Below, piece by piece: positions 12,744 through 23,545 of a DNA stretch of 64,000 nt; position 1 is the first letter of the stretch; each line of letters begins with the position of its first letter. This stretch comes from Panopea generosa. Lineage: Eukaryota > Mollusca > Bivalvia > Adapedonta > Hiatellidae. The translations under genes and the position numbers were made by a program. The notes under the pieces were generated by a model. The model was not told the DNA's origin. It made no database searches and worked only from the letters and a program-made list of their open reading frames with translations. The stretch lies in assembly GCA_029582155.1 (NCBI GenBank), contig CM055894.1, positions 35,559,132 through 35,623,131 on the forward strand, in the 5' to 3' direction.

Positions 12744-12797
12744 ATTTTGCCAAGGAATTTGACGAGAAAAATCCCAACGAGGAAATTAGTAATGGTG
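12744..12797 (+). CDS. Candidate exon E0, 54 bp
   Basis: Bounded by TTTTGCTCAG and GTGAGTATAC, a strong donor. The phase 1-1 frame is open and reads FAKEFDEKNPNEEISNG. Spliced to a following phase-1 exon, it would create an Asp at the junction (G + AT). It lies 1.0 kb after the candidate promoter at 11743 and 1.3 kb before E1 at 14038. A near copy sits at 16719. Acidic, low-complexity peptide of unknown role. Confidence 0.45.
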
Positions 12798-13384
12798 GTG
12801 AGTATACACACAGACTATACGTAATATGTTTATTATCAAGTTCATGTAATCACAACGTAAAACTATATTAGTTTATTAAAAAACTAATGTTCAAGGTAGC
12901 ATCGTAAAACATTGTACACATGTTTACCTCGTGATAAAGTAGTGCAATTTACTATGGGATTATTTTAAGTATTTTCTGAAACCATAGATTAAAACAAATA
13001 TCCAAAATTATAATATTGTCATAATTTAAAAACTGTTCATGATAATTTCACGAAGTTGTGTACACATGTCATTCTAATGGTTATGTTTTGCATTTCGCTA
13101 TGATGGAGTCCACTTCAATATATTTCAATTACTATGGAACCCATAGCCAACATTCGTTTCAGGTGCATATCCAAAATTGTTTAAGAAAACGTTATAAAAA
13201 AATTCAACCTAGTGTTGTGATAGTGTCTTTACTAAGGAGTTTTTATCGTCAATATATAATGTTACTACAGAAATAATTAACACAATGACGAATACTTTAC
13301 TTTCCGATGCACTTCGATAAACCATATTTATAAAGGTTTGCCTTTTTCTGAGAATAGTTTTCATTTTCAAGTATCTGAACCTAC

Positions 13385-13500
13385 TTTTTTAATGGGGTTT
13401 AACGGCGTTTACAATAGATTTTCAGTTGTTTATGGCATATCCAGTTTTATAAATGGATGAAGACTTCAGAATGAATCTGAGTAGGAGCACCGTCCTTCTG
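13385..13500 (-). mobile_element. SINE tail fragment
   Basis: Contains GGCATATCCAGTTTTATAA and GGAGCACCGTCCTTCTG, the reverse complement of the body and tail of the Leu/Ser-type SINE. The tRNA head is missing. Confidence 0.6.
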
Positions 13501-14037
13501 TATGTAACTGGCATATTTTCGTACTAAAAGTTTTCGGAGATCATTTTTTTCACGTAACGCTATATTAGTTTATTAAAATAAATATTTCAGGCGAACACAC
13601 ATTGTTATATTGTATTAATTTCCATCTAAAAACATTTAAGTATGTATATATAGACGGTAATGTTTGCAGGCAGACACATCAGATACACAATCGTCCGGTC
13701 GTTATTTCTATCGTTAATCAATGATATGTTTTATGTGTAATCTGACTTTGAAATATAATTAATTTGATAAATAGTAACAGTTATACATAGAACATATTTC
13801 TGTATGTGAGTTGTTAGCGGCTCGATCGTCGCGTCTATCAGCGTTTATCGTATGGCTGCAAGTCCGCACATGTCTATATGTTTAACTCTCTCCCTTGAAT
13901 CTCTTCCTGATGCTCAACATAATGCTCACCATGTATTATCTGTGTCCGTGTGTGAACACATGCCAGTTGGTATCTGTCACTATTTTACATGATGTTGCTC
14001 TTATACCCGTTGATATTGTTTTATATTTATTAATCAG

Positions 14038-14100
14038 ATCGGTTGAATGAAGAAAGTATTCCTCGTACAAATACATTGTTTCTTCCTAAGCCAGGGAAGT
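14038..14100 (+). pseudogene. Candidate exon E1, copy 3, diverged
   Basis: After TTAATCAG the phase-1 frame starts RLNEESIPRTNT and then diverges from the 8489 copy. It stays open past 14100, with no clear GT donor in the expected place. Confidence 0.3.
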
Positions 14101-14180
14101 TATCAAAAAGTATTGTTTCTGATTGTTAAACCCATCTGCGGGCATGCATGCTTGACTTTGTATTGGCATATAAGATTCAG

Positions 14181-14336
14181 ATATTAATTAAACAAATTAT
14201 CAGACTGAATAATGGTCAATGTCTTTTTCCCTACATTGAAGAGTATGTCCCAAAGTTACGGTGTATTTTAATTGCAAAATTGTATATAGCATGTATATGG
14301 ATTAAGTATTGGTGCTTTACGTAAAACGGAAACAAA
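14181..14336 (+). pseudogene. Candidate exon E2, copy 3, frameshifted
   Basis: Follows AAGATTCAG. One extra base near the start breaks the acceptor phase. Downstream the E2 frame is open: KQIIRLNNGQCLFPYIEEYV (with an in-frame loss of one codon against other copies), then a hydrophobic run ILIAKLYIACIWIKYW to a stop near 14334. Confidence 0.35.
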
Positions 14337-15483
14337 ATAATAATATCAAGCAGCCCTTCTTTGATATATTATAAAACTTTCACTGGCGTCATTGATTATA
14401 ATAAAACTTCCTCGGGAATGGCAATTGACCACAAAAACACAACAGTTGGGTGAGACGATTGAAGCTCAATACATTGGAATAGTTGATGTAAACATTCACC
14501 AAGACGAAGTAAAAATAAGTGTATTGTACAGGTATTAACACATTTCAACTGCCATACAACAGCAAGATTTAGTGCTAATTATTAAATATCGCTTGCTTTA
14601 CAGGGCGGTAAACAAATCTGTATGCGCTCCATATTGATTATATACACATAAAGTTAGCTGAATCAATCGCTCAGAGAATATTTTATGGACGTCAGAAACT
14701 ATTACATGTAAATATCGATTGATTTACAGTGCGATAAACAACTCTGTCTGTGCTCCAAATTTATATACACATTAAGTTTGCTAAATCAATCGCTTAGAGA
14801 ATATTTCCTGGAAATCAGAAATTATTGCAGAAAGTCATATTTAAAAATATATCTTCCAACAGAAAGATTTGTACCGTAAATAAAGAATGTGTCAAAACTA
14901 TCGATTGTAAAATAACACTTCATAAGTGATGCTTTAGGCTATTTGACACTGGTTTCATTGTCCACAGTATTGTTTGTACAAACTCTCTTATTTGTTGAGG
15001 ATGCAGTACCTTTAAGGTTCTTGGATAATTACTTAACATAAAACTGGCAAGCTTCCGACACGACCTGAACACACATCAGATAAACCACCAATATTGTATC
15101 AATCTTTGCACTACGTAATATTCACATATTTTATACAATTGGACTTAGTGTACAACTTTATCTAATTAAATTTAGAAGCTTAAAACAAAACTACACATTT
15201 TTTTGTTTACATCATCAGGTATCATATGACTCAGAAACTGAATGAGTGTTTTGTTCTAGGATCCACAATCGTTCGGTCGTAATTTATATCGTTAATCAAT
15301 GATATGTGTTGTATTTTGCATCTATATCACCTTAGTTAAATGTATTATAAATTAGTTATTGTTACGTTAAAATAAATTTAAATACCTGTGTCCTTGTGCG
15401 AGTATATGTCGGTGCGTACCTGTCTCTATTTTAAATGATGTTGCTCTTATAACCGTTTATATTGTCGTATATTTATTTCTCAG

Positions 15484-15558
15484 AGCATCCGGATAAATCT
15501 TATTGGCGTTTCATACGTAAAGGACCGAATAAACTTTTTCGACGAGAGAGTGACAAAA
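15484..15558 (+). CDS. Candidate exon E1-like, divergent
   Basis: Starts after TATTTATTTCTCAG. The phase-1 frame reads HPDKSYWRFIRKGPNKLFRR, strongly basic, then ESDK. If AGTT at 15558 is used as a weak donor the exon is 75 bp and phase 1-1, and the intron to the next acceptor is 82 bp. Upstream sequence is the leader block (CTTGTGCGAGTATATGTCGG), so its position is that of E1 although the peptide is unlike it. Confidence 0.3.
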
Positions 15559-15640
15559 GTTATTTATAATTATTTTTTCAGATTGTCACGCCCATCTGCC
15601 GCTATGCGTTCTTGGTCGTGTGTCTGCATATCTAATACAG

Positions 15641-15729
15641 GCATAGTTAAACGAATCATCAGATATCTGAATATTGGCCAATGTCTGTTTCCCTACATTC
15701 ATATAACATATATTTTTATGGCTACATGA
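15641..15729 (+). CDS. Candidate terminal exon E2b, 28 codons
   Basis: Follows CTAATACAG, phase 1, and reads IVKRIIRYLNIGQCLFPYI, then HITYIFMAT and TGA. The copy at 28412-28500 has the same acceptor, the same 28 codons and the same stop with no indel, although the two lie 12.8 kb apart in a region full of indels. Confidence 0.45.
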
Positions 15730-15955
15730 TCGCAAAGCTGAATGAATTGAGGGGAAATGAATGTTATCACCTTCGACAACACTTACGTATATACATCTTT
15801 TTAATATTACAGCCATATACTCTCGTATACTGACAGTGTACTATTGAAGGCGTAAGATATCACCCGATACTGATTATATGTTTTTGAATATGTGTGGATA
15901 AACTGACGATATATATGTAAACAATACATTGATTGACTTGATTTATTGTATACAT

Positions 15956-16025
15956 TATAAAACACCGTCACGTGGTCAGTGGGTGGAGCGATAGTCGTTC
16001 TCGTGTCAGGTCAATTTACACAATG
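15956..16025 (+). promoter_or_regulatory. Candidate promoter, TATA plus CACGTG (copy 2)
   Basis: TATAAAAC at 15956-15963 and CACGTGG at 15969-15975, spaced as at 11743, then a conserved GGAGCG..AGTCG block and an ATG at 16023. It precedes E0 at 16719. Confidence 0.4.
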
Positions 16026-16129
16026 GTTTATATCCTCTAACTATCACTTTACTCATACAGACTAATTGGAATATATATTCATGATGGCAAACACAAGTGG
16101 CATTAGTCTATACTAATTTATTTAAGCTC

Positions 16130-16300
16130 GATTGCGATGAAAGCTCAGGACTTATATGAACCGCTCTCGAGTCCACTTACTGGATAGAACCAGTACTAGG
16201 TGTTGTTCGATGAGAGGCATCGGGTCGAGCTTGGGATCGAGCCCGCAACCTCTGGCGTGAGCGGCCAACACTCTATGTATTAGACTACCGCCCCGCTTAA
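16130..16300 (-). mobile_element. tRNA-derived SINE, family 2
   Basis: Minus strand: head with GGGCGGTAGTCTAATAC and B-box GGGCTCGATCCC. The 3' end is ATCGCAATCGAGCTTAAATA preceded by GAGCTTTC. The same 3' end occurs at 33960-34010 and 53700-53740 behind different heads. The copy interrupts the sequence between promoter copy 2 and E0. Confidence 0.7.
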
Positions 16301-16334
16301 ATGACCTTATCGTATGGAGTGGTGTTAAAACGGA

Positions 16335-16545
16335 TTTTTGTTTATATATGGCATATCCAGTTTTATTAGTGAATAAAGACTTCAGAGCTTATATGAGTAG
16401 GAACACGGTCCTTCTGCAAGTAACTGGCGCACTTCCTCACATAATGGTTTTAGAGTGAGCCTTTCTCGAACTTAAGTGGTGAGAGGTAAGTGATCTTGAG
16501 ACGGCGCTTTGACTCGGCCACCAACACTCTGAACTCAGATCATCT
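16335..16545 (-). mobile_element. tRNA-Leu/Ser-type SINE, near full length
   Basis: Minus strand: head (GGCCGAGTCAAAGCGCCGTC, one arm shortened; CTTAAGTTCGAGAAAGGC), body (GTGAGGAAGTGCGCCAGTTA, then CTTGCAGAAGGACCGTGTTC), tail (AAACTGGATATGCCATATAT). Confidence 0.75.
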
Positions 16546-16718
16546 GAGTAAAATACAGAATGACTAGGAATATTGCCGATTGCATATTCTTGTTCCTTTC
16601 GATTTGAAAATCATGTAAGTAGAATACCATATAAAGATAGACGTGTGAGCCTTTTTCGTTTCAGTGAATACTGTTGAATGCAATCAACGAATAACTTCAA
16701 TTCCAAAACATTGCTCAG

Positions 16719-16772
16719 ATTCTGCCAAGGAATTTTACGAAAAAAATCACAACGAGGAAATTAGTAATGGTG
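16719..16772 (+). CDS. Candidate exon E0, 54 bp, copy 2
   Basis: Bounded by ATTGCTCAG and GTGAGTATAC. The phase 1-1 frame reads SAKEFYEKNHNEEISNG, 13 of 17 residues as in the 12744 copy. Just upstream, part of the intron is deleted, so the frame is open from 16664. Splice sites and length are kept between the two copies. Confidence 0.45.
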
Positions 16773-17369
16773 GTGAGTATACTCTATTTTCTACACACAG
16801 ACTATACGTACTATGTTTATTAACGGGTTCATGTAATTACGTAACACTATATTACTTTATTAAAAAAAATGTTCAATGTAGCATCGTGAAACCTCTACAC
16901 ATGTTAACTTCGTGATCTAGTAGTGCATACTACTATGGTTGTCATTTTAACTTTTTTGAAACCATAGCTTGAAACAAATATCCAAAATTAAGAATTGTCA
17001 TAATACAAAATCTGTTCATGATAATTTCACAAAAATGTGTACACATGTCATTCTAATGGTTAAGTTTTGCATTTTGCTACGAAAGAGTCCACTTCAATAG
17101 TCTTCATTGATCATGGAAACAATAGCCAATATTCGTTTCAGGTGCATTACTCCGAAGTTTTTCAAGATAACGTTATGGAAATGTGTCACCTTAGTAAGAA
17201 GTTTTAATCTTTAGTATATAATCTGTTACAACAGAACTAATTAACAAAATGACGAATATGTTACTTTCCGATGCACATCTACAAACCCTATTGATGAAAG
17301 TTTGCTTTTTTTCTAAAAAGCAGTTTTCATTTTCAAGTTTCTGAAGTTAATTTTAGCGCCAATTTCAAC

Positions 17370-17590
17370 ACATTTTGGTTATATATGGCATATCCAGTTT
17401 TATAAGTGGATGAAACAATCTGAGTAGGAACACCGTTTATTCTGTAAGTAACTGCCGCATTTTCTCACTTGAAGTTTTCTGAGTGAGCATTTTTCGAACC
17501 TTAGCGATGAGAGGTATGTGCTCTTGAGACGGCGCTTTATACCACTTGGCCACGGGGAACACTCTGAACTCAGAACATCTGAGTAAGAAA
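17370..17590 (-). mobile_element. tRNA-Leu/Ser-type SINE, copy in the next duplication
   Basis: Minus strand head CCGTGGCCAAGTGGTATAAA with B-box-like AGGTTCGAAAAATGC, body with GCGGCAGTTACTTACAGAAT, tail with ACTGGATATGCCATATAT. Flanks match those of the 12185 and 16335 copies. Confidence 0.7.
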
Positions 17591-17779
17591 CAAAATGGCT
17601 AAGGATAGTGCCGACTACATATTCTTGTTCCTTTCGATTTGAAATTCATGCAAGCAAAAATATCATAGACCTGTTTGCCCTTTTCGTTTCATTAAATACT
17701 GTTGAAAGAAATCAATAAATATGTTCAATTCCAATATATTTAGTCGTAGTATCAATAACTATTAATTTATTTTGCACAG

Positions 17780-17821
17780 ATTCTGTCATAAAATACAACG
17801 AAGAAAATAGTTATGAGTATT
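17780..17821 (+). pseudogene. Candidate exon E0, copy 3, decayed
   Basis: Follows TTTTGCACAG. Reads SVIKYNEENSYEY; the GTGAGT donor has lost its GT (TTATGAGTAT), and 12-15 bases are missing. Confidence 0.35.
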
Positions 17822-18377
17822 TACTCTATTTACTTCACACAGACTATATGCAATATGTTTATGAACGATTTCATGTATTCACGTGACGCTATATTAGTTT
17901 ATTAAAGAAATATTTCAAGGTGTATACACAATTATACTATATAAATGTTCATCTTAAAACTTTAAGCATCTATATTTAGACGGTAGCATTTGCAGTCAGA
18001 CACATCGGATCCACAATCGTTCGGTCGTATGATATGTGTTGTTTGTGTAATGTTTATCACCTTAGTTATATACATAAAAATTATATTATTGATGAAGTTA
18101 TCCTGGCGTTAAAATATAATTTATTTGATAAATAGTAACAGTTATATATAATACTTGTTTCTGTATGTATATGTGTGTTGTTATCAGCTCGATCGTGGCG
18201 TCTATCGGCAATTATCGTCTGGCTTCCTATCTGCACATGTCTATATGTCTTTCTACCTGTCTGTCTTGTGTCTCTTTCGGATGTCCTACATAATGTTCCC
18301 CATACAATATCTGTGTTCTGGTGTGAATACATGTCAGTGCGTATCTGCCGCTATTTTACATGATGTTTCTCTTATAG

Positions 18378-18417
18378 AACGTATTCCTTGTATCAATGAA
18401 GCGACTATAGATATTTG
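18378..18417 (+). pseudogene. E1 remnant
   Basis: After CTCTTATAG the phase-1 frame reads RIPCINEATIDI then TGA. It aligns with the centre of E1 (TNEANEDI). Confidence 0.25.
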
Positions 18418-18518
18418 ACGATGGAATGTAACAAGTAAATTATTAAAAATTATTGTGTCTGATTGTCACGTCCATCTGCGGGCATGCATGTTGGACTGTG
18501 TATTTGCTTCAGATTCAG

Positions 18519-18694
18519 ATATAAATCAACAAATTATCATACATCTGAATAATGGTCAATATGTATTTCCCAACATTGAAGAGTATGTCTCAAAGTTACG
18601 GTGCATATATATTTTAATTGCAAAATTGTGTATAACATTTATATTGATTAAGCATATTAAAGAAAAGTATCGACGGATGTTCATCTTTACATGA
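18519..18694 (+). CDS. Candidate 3' exon E2, long form with membrane stretch
   Basis: Starts after GCTTCAGATTCAG in phase 1 and stays open for 57 codons to a TGA at 18692. The order is INQQIIIHLNNGQYVFPN, IEEYVSKLRC, a hydrophobic run IYILIAKLCITFILI long enough to cross a membrane, then a basic tail KHIKEKYRRMFIFT. Hydrophobic segment followed by Lys/Arg is the layout of a single-pass membrane anchor with a short cytoplasmic tail. Copies at 3060, 8655, 22650 and 24920 keep pieces of it (KHIKEKYRQIFIFTNATRY at 25016) but are frameshifted. Family not recognised. Confidence 0.45.
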
Positions 18695-18739
18695 TGATGC
18701 TCTTATAATCGTTGATATTATCTTGTCTTTATTACTCAG

Positions 18740-18816
18740 ATGTTTTGCATGAAGAACGTCGTCGTTTGACAAATGAAGCGATTAAATACTTCATTCGACT
18801 AATGAATGAAATCGCC
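18740..18816 (+). pseudogene. Candidate exon E1, copy 4
   Basis: After TATTACTCAG the phase-1 frame reads VLHEERRRLTNEAIKYFIRL, then MNEIAKLFK. The expected donor is changed from ATCAGTAAGT to ATCGCCAAGT, so the splice site is lost while the frame remains open. Confidence 0.35.
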
Positions 18817-18886
18817 AAGTTATTTAAAATATGTCTGAGAGTCACCGGCATGCACGGTTGACTGTGTATTTGCATATCTGATTCAG

Positions 18887-18949
18887 ATATAGATAAACAA
18901 ATAATCAGACATCTGAATAATGGCAAATATCTTTTTCCCTACATTTAAA
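18887..18949 (+). pseudogene. Candidate exon E2, copy 5, truncated frame
   Basis: After CTGATTCAG, phase 1: IDKQIIRHLNNGKYLFPYI then TAA. The GAAGAG of other copies is TTAAAA here. Confidence 0.3.
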
Positions 18950-19160
18950 AGTACATGCACTTCTAAAAGTTACGGTGCATATGTATTTCAAAATCAAACT
19001 TCTGTACATTAATATAGTATTTACATTGTTTAAGCATATTAAAGAAAAGTATCGACGGTTATTAGTCTTTACAAATGCTGTAATATATTTGAATGTCTAT
19101 TGTATGTTTAGAACTGACCTTTTGGCTGGCATTGTCTGAGGCAATGTCCTACTGATGAGT

Positions 19161-21530
19161 TTTTAGCTCTACTGGCCAAAGGCCAGAAGTCCTCATGCGA
19201 TGGCGCGTTGTCCGTCGTCCGTCTTCACATGGATATTTTTATTGATAACCAACTATAGTTTTGTATGATTTGTTCAAATGGTGTCCCTAGGATTAAAATT
19301 GACTCCGCCGCGAGGGTGCATTTAGGGGACACATGACATCATAATTAAACAAAATATTTGTTTTTAAAATTGAAATGATTTTACCTATATCCTCACAGAA
19401 GCATTGTTTGGTGAGTAGCTTCAGATTTGTAAAAATGACTGGGTTCCACTGTCTTGTGGGGTCAGGAGGGGTCCAAAAAGCTAAAAATTGGGAATTACAA
19501 AAATCATTTTCATAAGAAACGGTATGTCAGATTTGTTCATATTTAGCATAAATTATCCCTATGTGTAGGGGTTTGATTGCAGATACGAATTTATGGGCTA
19601 AAATTTATAGGGGCCCTGTATGTGGACTTAGAATTTTACATAGGGATACTATTGGAAAACAGAAAATTCACTATTTTTCATCTATTCTGAAACTACGAGG
19701 CCAATTAAACTGAAATTTTAAACGTATGTTTTTATTGCATAGGGGACTAAACAGAAGATTTGTTTTCCGTTTGAAATTCAAGGTGGCCGCCGTTACTAAA
19801 CATAGTCTAATATTTAAAAATCTTCTTCTAATGAATAGCCAACAGATTTTTAAAATGTCTATGCAGTAATGATAACCAACTATAGTTTTGTTAGATTTGT
19901 TCAAATGGTGTCCATAAGGTTAAAAATGACCCCGCCACGAGGGTTCAACTACGGGACACGTGTCATTATAATATTTTTTTTTTTTAAATGGAAATGATTT
20001 TGCCAATATCTTCACAAAAACATTATTTGGTGAAGGAGGTTCAGTTTTGTAAAAATGCTTTGGTTCCACTTTTGTAAGGGGTCAGGAGGGGCCCCAAAAT
20101 GGTAAAAAATGAGAGATTAAAAAAATTGTTTTCTTCAGAACCGGTATGTCAGATTTGTTCATATTTGGCATAAATAATCCCTATGTGTAGGGGTTTGATT
20201 GCAGATAAGAATTTAGGGGTTAAAACTTATAGAGGCCCTGTAAGTGGACTTAGAATTTTACATTTGAATACCATGGGAAAACATAATATTCTCTTTTTTC
20301 ATCTATTTAGGCAAAATTATTATTCAATTGGAGTTCTGAAGTATCATCTAGTCATAGGAAATAAAATTTGGATCAATAAGGAGAATTGACTTTCAATAAG
20401 GGGCCAGGGTGGGTAAAAAGGGTTAAAATAGAAAAAAATCAAAAAATCTTTTTCTGAACAAGCGGTCAGTCGAATTTGTTCATAATTGACATGGATTATC
20501 GAAATGAGTATGTGTTTAAAGTTTGTACAAATCAAGTGTTTTGTATTTATAGGGCCCTGTTAGGGGACTTTGAGTTTTATATAGGAATACTATTGGAAAA
20601 CGCAAAATTCTCATTTTTTATCATTCATTAATGACGTTTTTTGTTCAGTTTGAGTTTTGAAGCAATTTCTAGTCATACGAATATGATTTTGTTCGATACG
20701 AAGGATTGACTTTCTAAAAGGAGCCAGGTGGGGTCAAAAATGATTAAAATTGAACATTATCATAGATCTTATTTTCAACAAACAGGTCAGTCAAATTTGT
20801 TCATATTTCATATAAATTATCACTATGATTAAATTTGTACAAATCAAGTGAAACTTGGATGTATAGAAGCCTTGTAAGGGTCTTTGAGTTTTACATAGCA
20901 ATACTATGGGAAAATGGACAATTTTCATTTTTTTGTCCATTTGGGTAAATATGTTCAATTTGAGATCTAAAGCATTGTCTAGTAACAATTAATTTGATTT
21001 TGTACAATAAAGAGGATTGAATTTCCATAAGCGGCCAGGGGACGGATGGTGCAATAAGGTTATAATTTGGAATTTTCACAAATTTCCTCTCAATACCATT
21101 TCCGTCAAACTAGTTCATATTTGATGTAAATTATCTTTATATCAGCAAGGGTTGAAGATTCTGCATATCAAGGAGGTGGAAAAACTAATTGTTTTTCTTT
21201 TTGCTTCCATGTGTACAAAAATTTTAATCATTTCTGCTCATAACAAATCGCTAAGAGTGAGTAATTGAAGTTCTGGCAAATTAAGGGGTTGGGTTGAATA
21301 AGGGTTATGTACATGGGATTATATTTTTTTTACAGATGAATGGTATGGGAATTTAAAGTATTTCCTTTTCATAGCAATTAAGTTTTTGTTCAGTATGTGT
21401 GTATTGGGGGGATTTATCCATAAGTTGTTAAGACGACCCCCAAAAGAGGGTAAATATTGTTGAATTTCAAAAAGTGCTATGGCCACTATGAGTCAGTAGA
21501 ACGTCCTCAGGCCCTCTTTGGCTTCTTGTT
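19161..21530 (+). mobile_element. Bivalve-type interspersed repeat, non-coding, 2.37 kb
   Basis: Starts TTTTAGCTCTACTGGCC, with a CTGGCC-AAA-GGCCAG hairpin at 19172-19186, and ends GGCCCTCTTTGGCTTCTTGTT. Both edges are set by the array: the host sequence ..TATTGATTAGTTAACTAAAG.. at 26890 is uninterrupted, but here it is split. Inside, about 400 bp is duplicated 623 bp apart (19240-19640 and 19865-20260), and a shorter block (GGAATACTATTGGAAAAC) recurs every ~315 bp up to 20900. No transposase frame. A non-autonomous Helitron or similar is possible, but I cannot prove the class. Confidence 0.7.
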
Positions 21531-21539
21531 TAAAGAAAG

Positions 21540-22920
21540 TGCCTGTATAACATAATGAATATTTGATTAATTAAAAGGTAAATATCATTTTCAATACTAT
21601 AGTTCAGTAGTGGTGCTTTACGTAATACGGAAAACACATTATGCCAATCAACTCTTCTTGTATATATTATAAAATTTTCACTAGGGTCATTTATTATAAT
21701 AAGTCTTCCTCGGGAATGGCTATTGACCACAAAAACACAACAGTTGGTGAGACAATTCAAGGTCATTGGAATAGCTGATGTAACTATTCACCATGATGAA
21801 GTAAAAAATAAGTGTATTTATTGTACAGCTATTAACAAATTCCATTTGCCATACAACAGCAAGATTCAGTGCTAATTATTAAATATCGGTTGATTTACAA
21901 TACGGTACACAAATCTGTATGCGCTCCAAATGATAATATACAAATAAAGCTAGCTAAATCATTCGGTTAGTAAAAATTTTCTGGAAATCAGAAGCTATTG
22001 CAAATAAATCTTAATATTTGTACAAAAATGCTCATTTAGTATAAAAGCTTTAAATTTGCAACTGCAGTTTATTTAATAATGGCATACTTTCGGAGCTATA
22101 TTTTCTCAAATTACGCGATAACATGTATTTTTTATATTGAATGTCATTAGAATAGGTATAGGAGGGTATTTTGTGAGGTTTTAAGGAAATTTTATCCATA
22201 CAATATATCAAAATATTAAAATAAAACGCTATATCTTATTGCAAAATTGGAAAACAATTGACATTTTGCCGAAATGATTTTGATTTAAAAAACCCTAAAC
22301 AGTTAAATTCAAGCTTATTCTTACCATTTCCATGATAATCATTATATTAGGCATGCAGCACCTGTGTATTTGTTTTAATAAAATACTAGATAAAAAACAA
22401 TTTTAAATATTGTTTTTGCATTGCTTGTTAAATCTACATTTGCTCGCCAACTGTCGATAACGGGTATGTTTATGAGGAGGTAATACCAAAAGGTATGTAC
22501 GGTAACATGTGTATTTTTATTTCTGATATTGCATGAACATACATTAAAGTTAAATACTGGAACGTTTCATCAATTCTATCAATATGAAAAATACGACAAC
22601 AACTATAGCAATCGTCTTTAAACAAATTATAAGACATCTGAATAATGGTCTATTTTTTTCTACAATTAAGAGTACGTCTAAACATTATGGTGCATTTATA
22701 TTTCAAATGCAAAATTCTGAACATTGGTATAGTATATGTATTGATAAAGCATATTAAAAAAAGTATCAACGGATATTCATCTTTACAAATGGTACAAGAT
22801 ATTTGAATGTCTATTTGACGGTTAGAACTGACCCATTGACTGACATTGTCTGAGTCAAATGTCTTATTGATTTGTTTACTAAAGAAACGGGCTGTATTAC
22901 AAAATGAATATCTATTAATT
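21540..22920 (+). repeat. Array unit fragments; no intact exon
   Basis: Continues array blocks: TTATTATAATAAGTCTTCCTC near 21690 (cf. 27070), CAGCAAGATTCAG near 21855, and TTTATTTAATAATGGCATAC near 22070 (cf. 2490). The E2-like stretch at 22620-22870 lacks an acceptor and is frameshifted. Confidence 0.55.
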
Positions 22921-23545
22921 GCATGGTTAAGATCATTTTCAATAATAAAATTTCGTATTGGTGCTTTACGTTAAATGGAAAACAGGTTATATTAAGCAGC
23001 TTTTCTTCTATGTATTATAAAACAGCTACATGTATTTGCTTTTACTCGAATCATAGATTAAATAAGACTTCCTCAGGAGTCGCTTTTGACCCCCAAAACA
23101 CAACAGTTGGATGAGACGTTTCAAAATCATTACATTGGAATAGTTGATGTAAACATTAACCATGGTGAAATAAAAATGCGTGTATTGTACAGCTATTAAC
23201 AAGATTCAGTGCTAATTATTAAATATCGGTTGATTTACAATGCGGTACACAAATCTGTATGCGCTCCAAATCGTTATATACACATAAAGCTAGCTAAATC
23301 ATTCGGTTAGAAAATATTTTCTGGAAATCAGAAACTATTGCAGAAAGTCATATATAAAAAATTATATTCCAACAGGAAGTTTTGTACCGATAATAAAGAA
23401 TGTGTAAAAACTAGTGATTGGAAAATAGCCCTTTATAAGCGATGCATTAGGCTATTTGACACTGGTGTCATTGTCCACAGTTTCGTTTGTCAAAACTCTC
23501 TAAGATGGTGACGATGCTGTACCTTTAGGGTTCTTAGACAATTAC

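Noticed and set aside
20183..21079. Several 60-70 codon frames inside the 19.2-21.5 kb repeat
   Set aside because: They shift between copies of the internal repeat and show no shared peptide.
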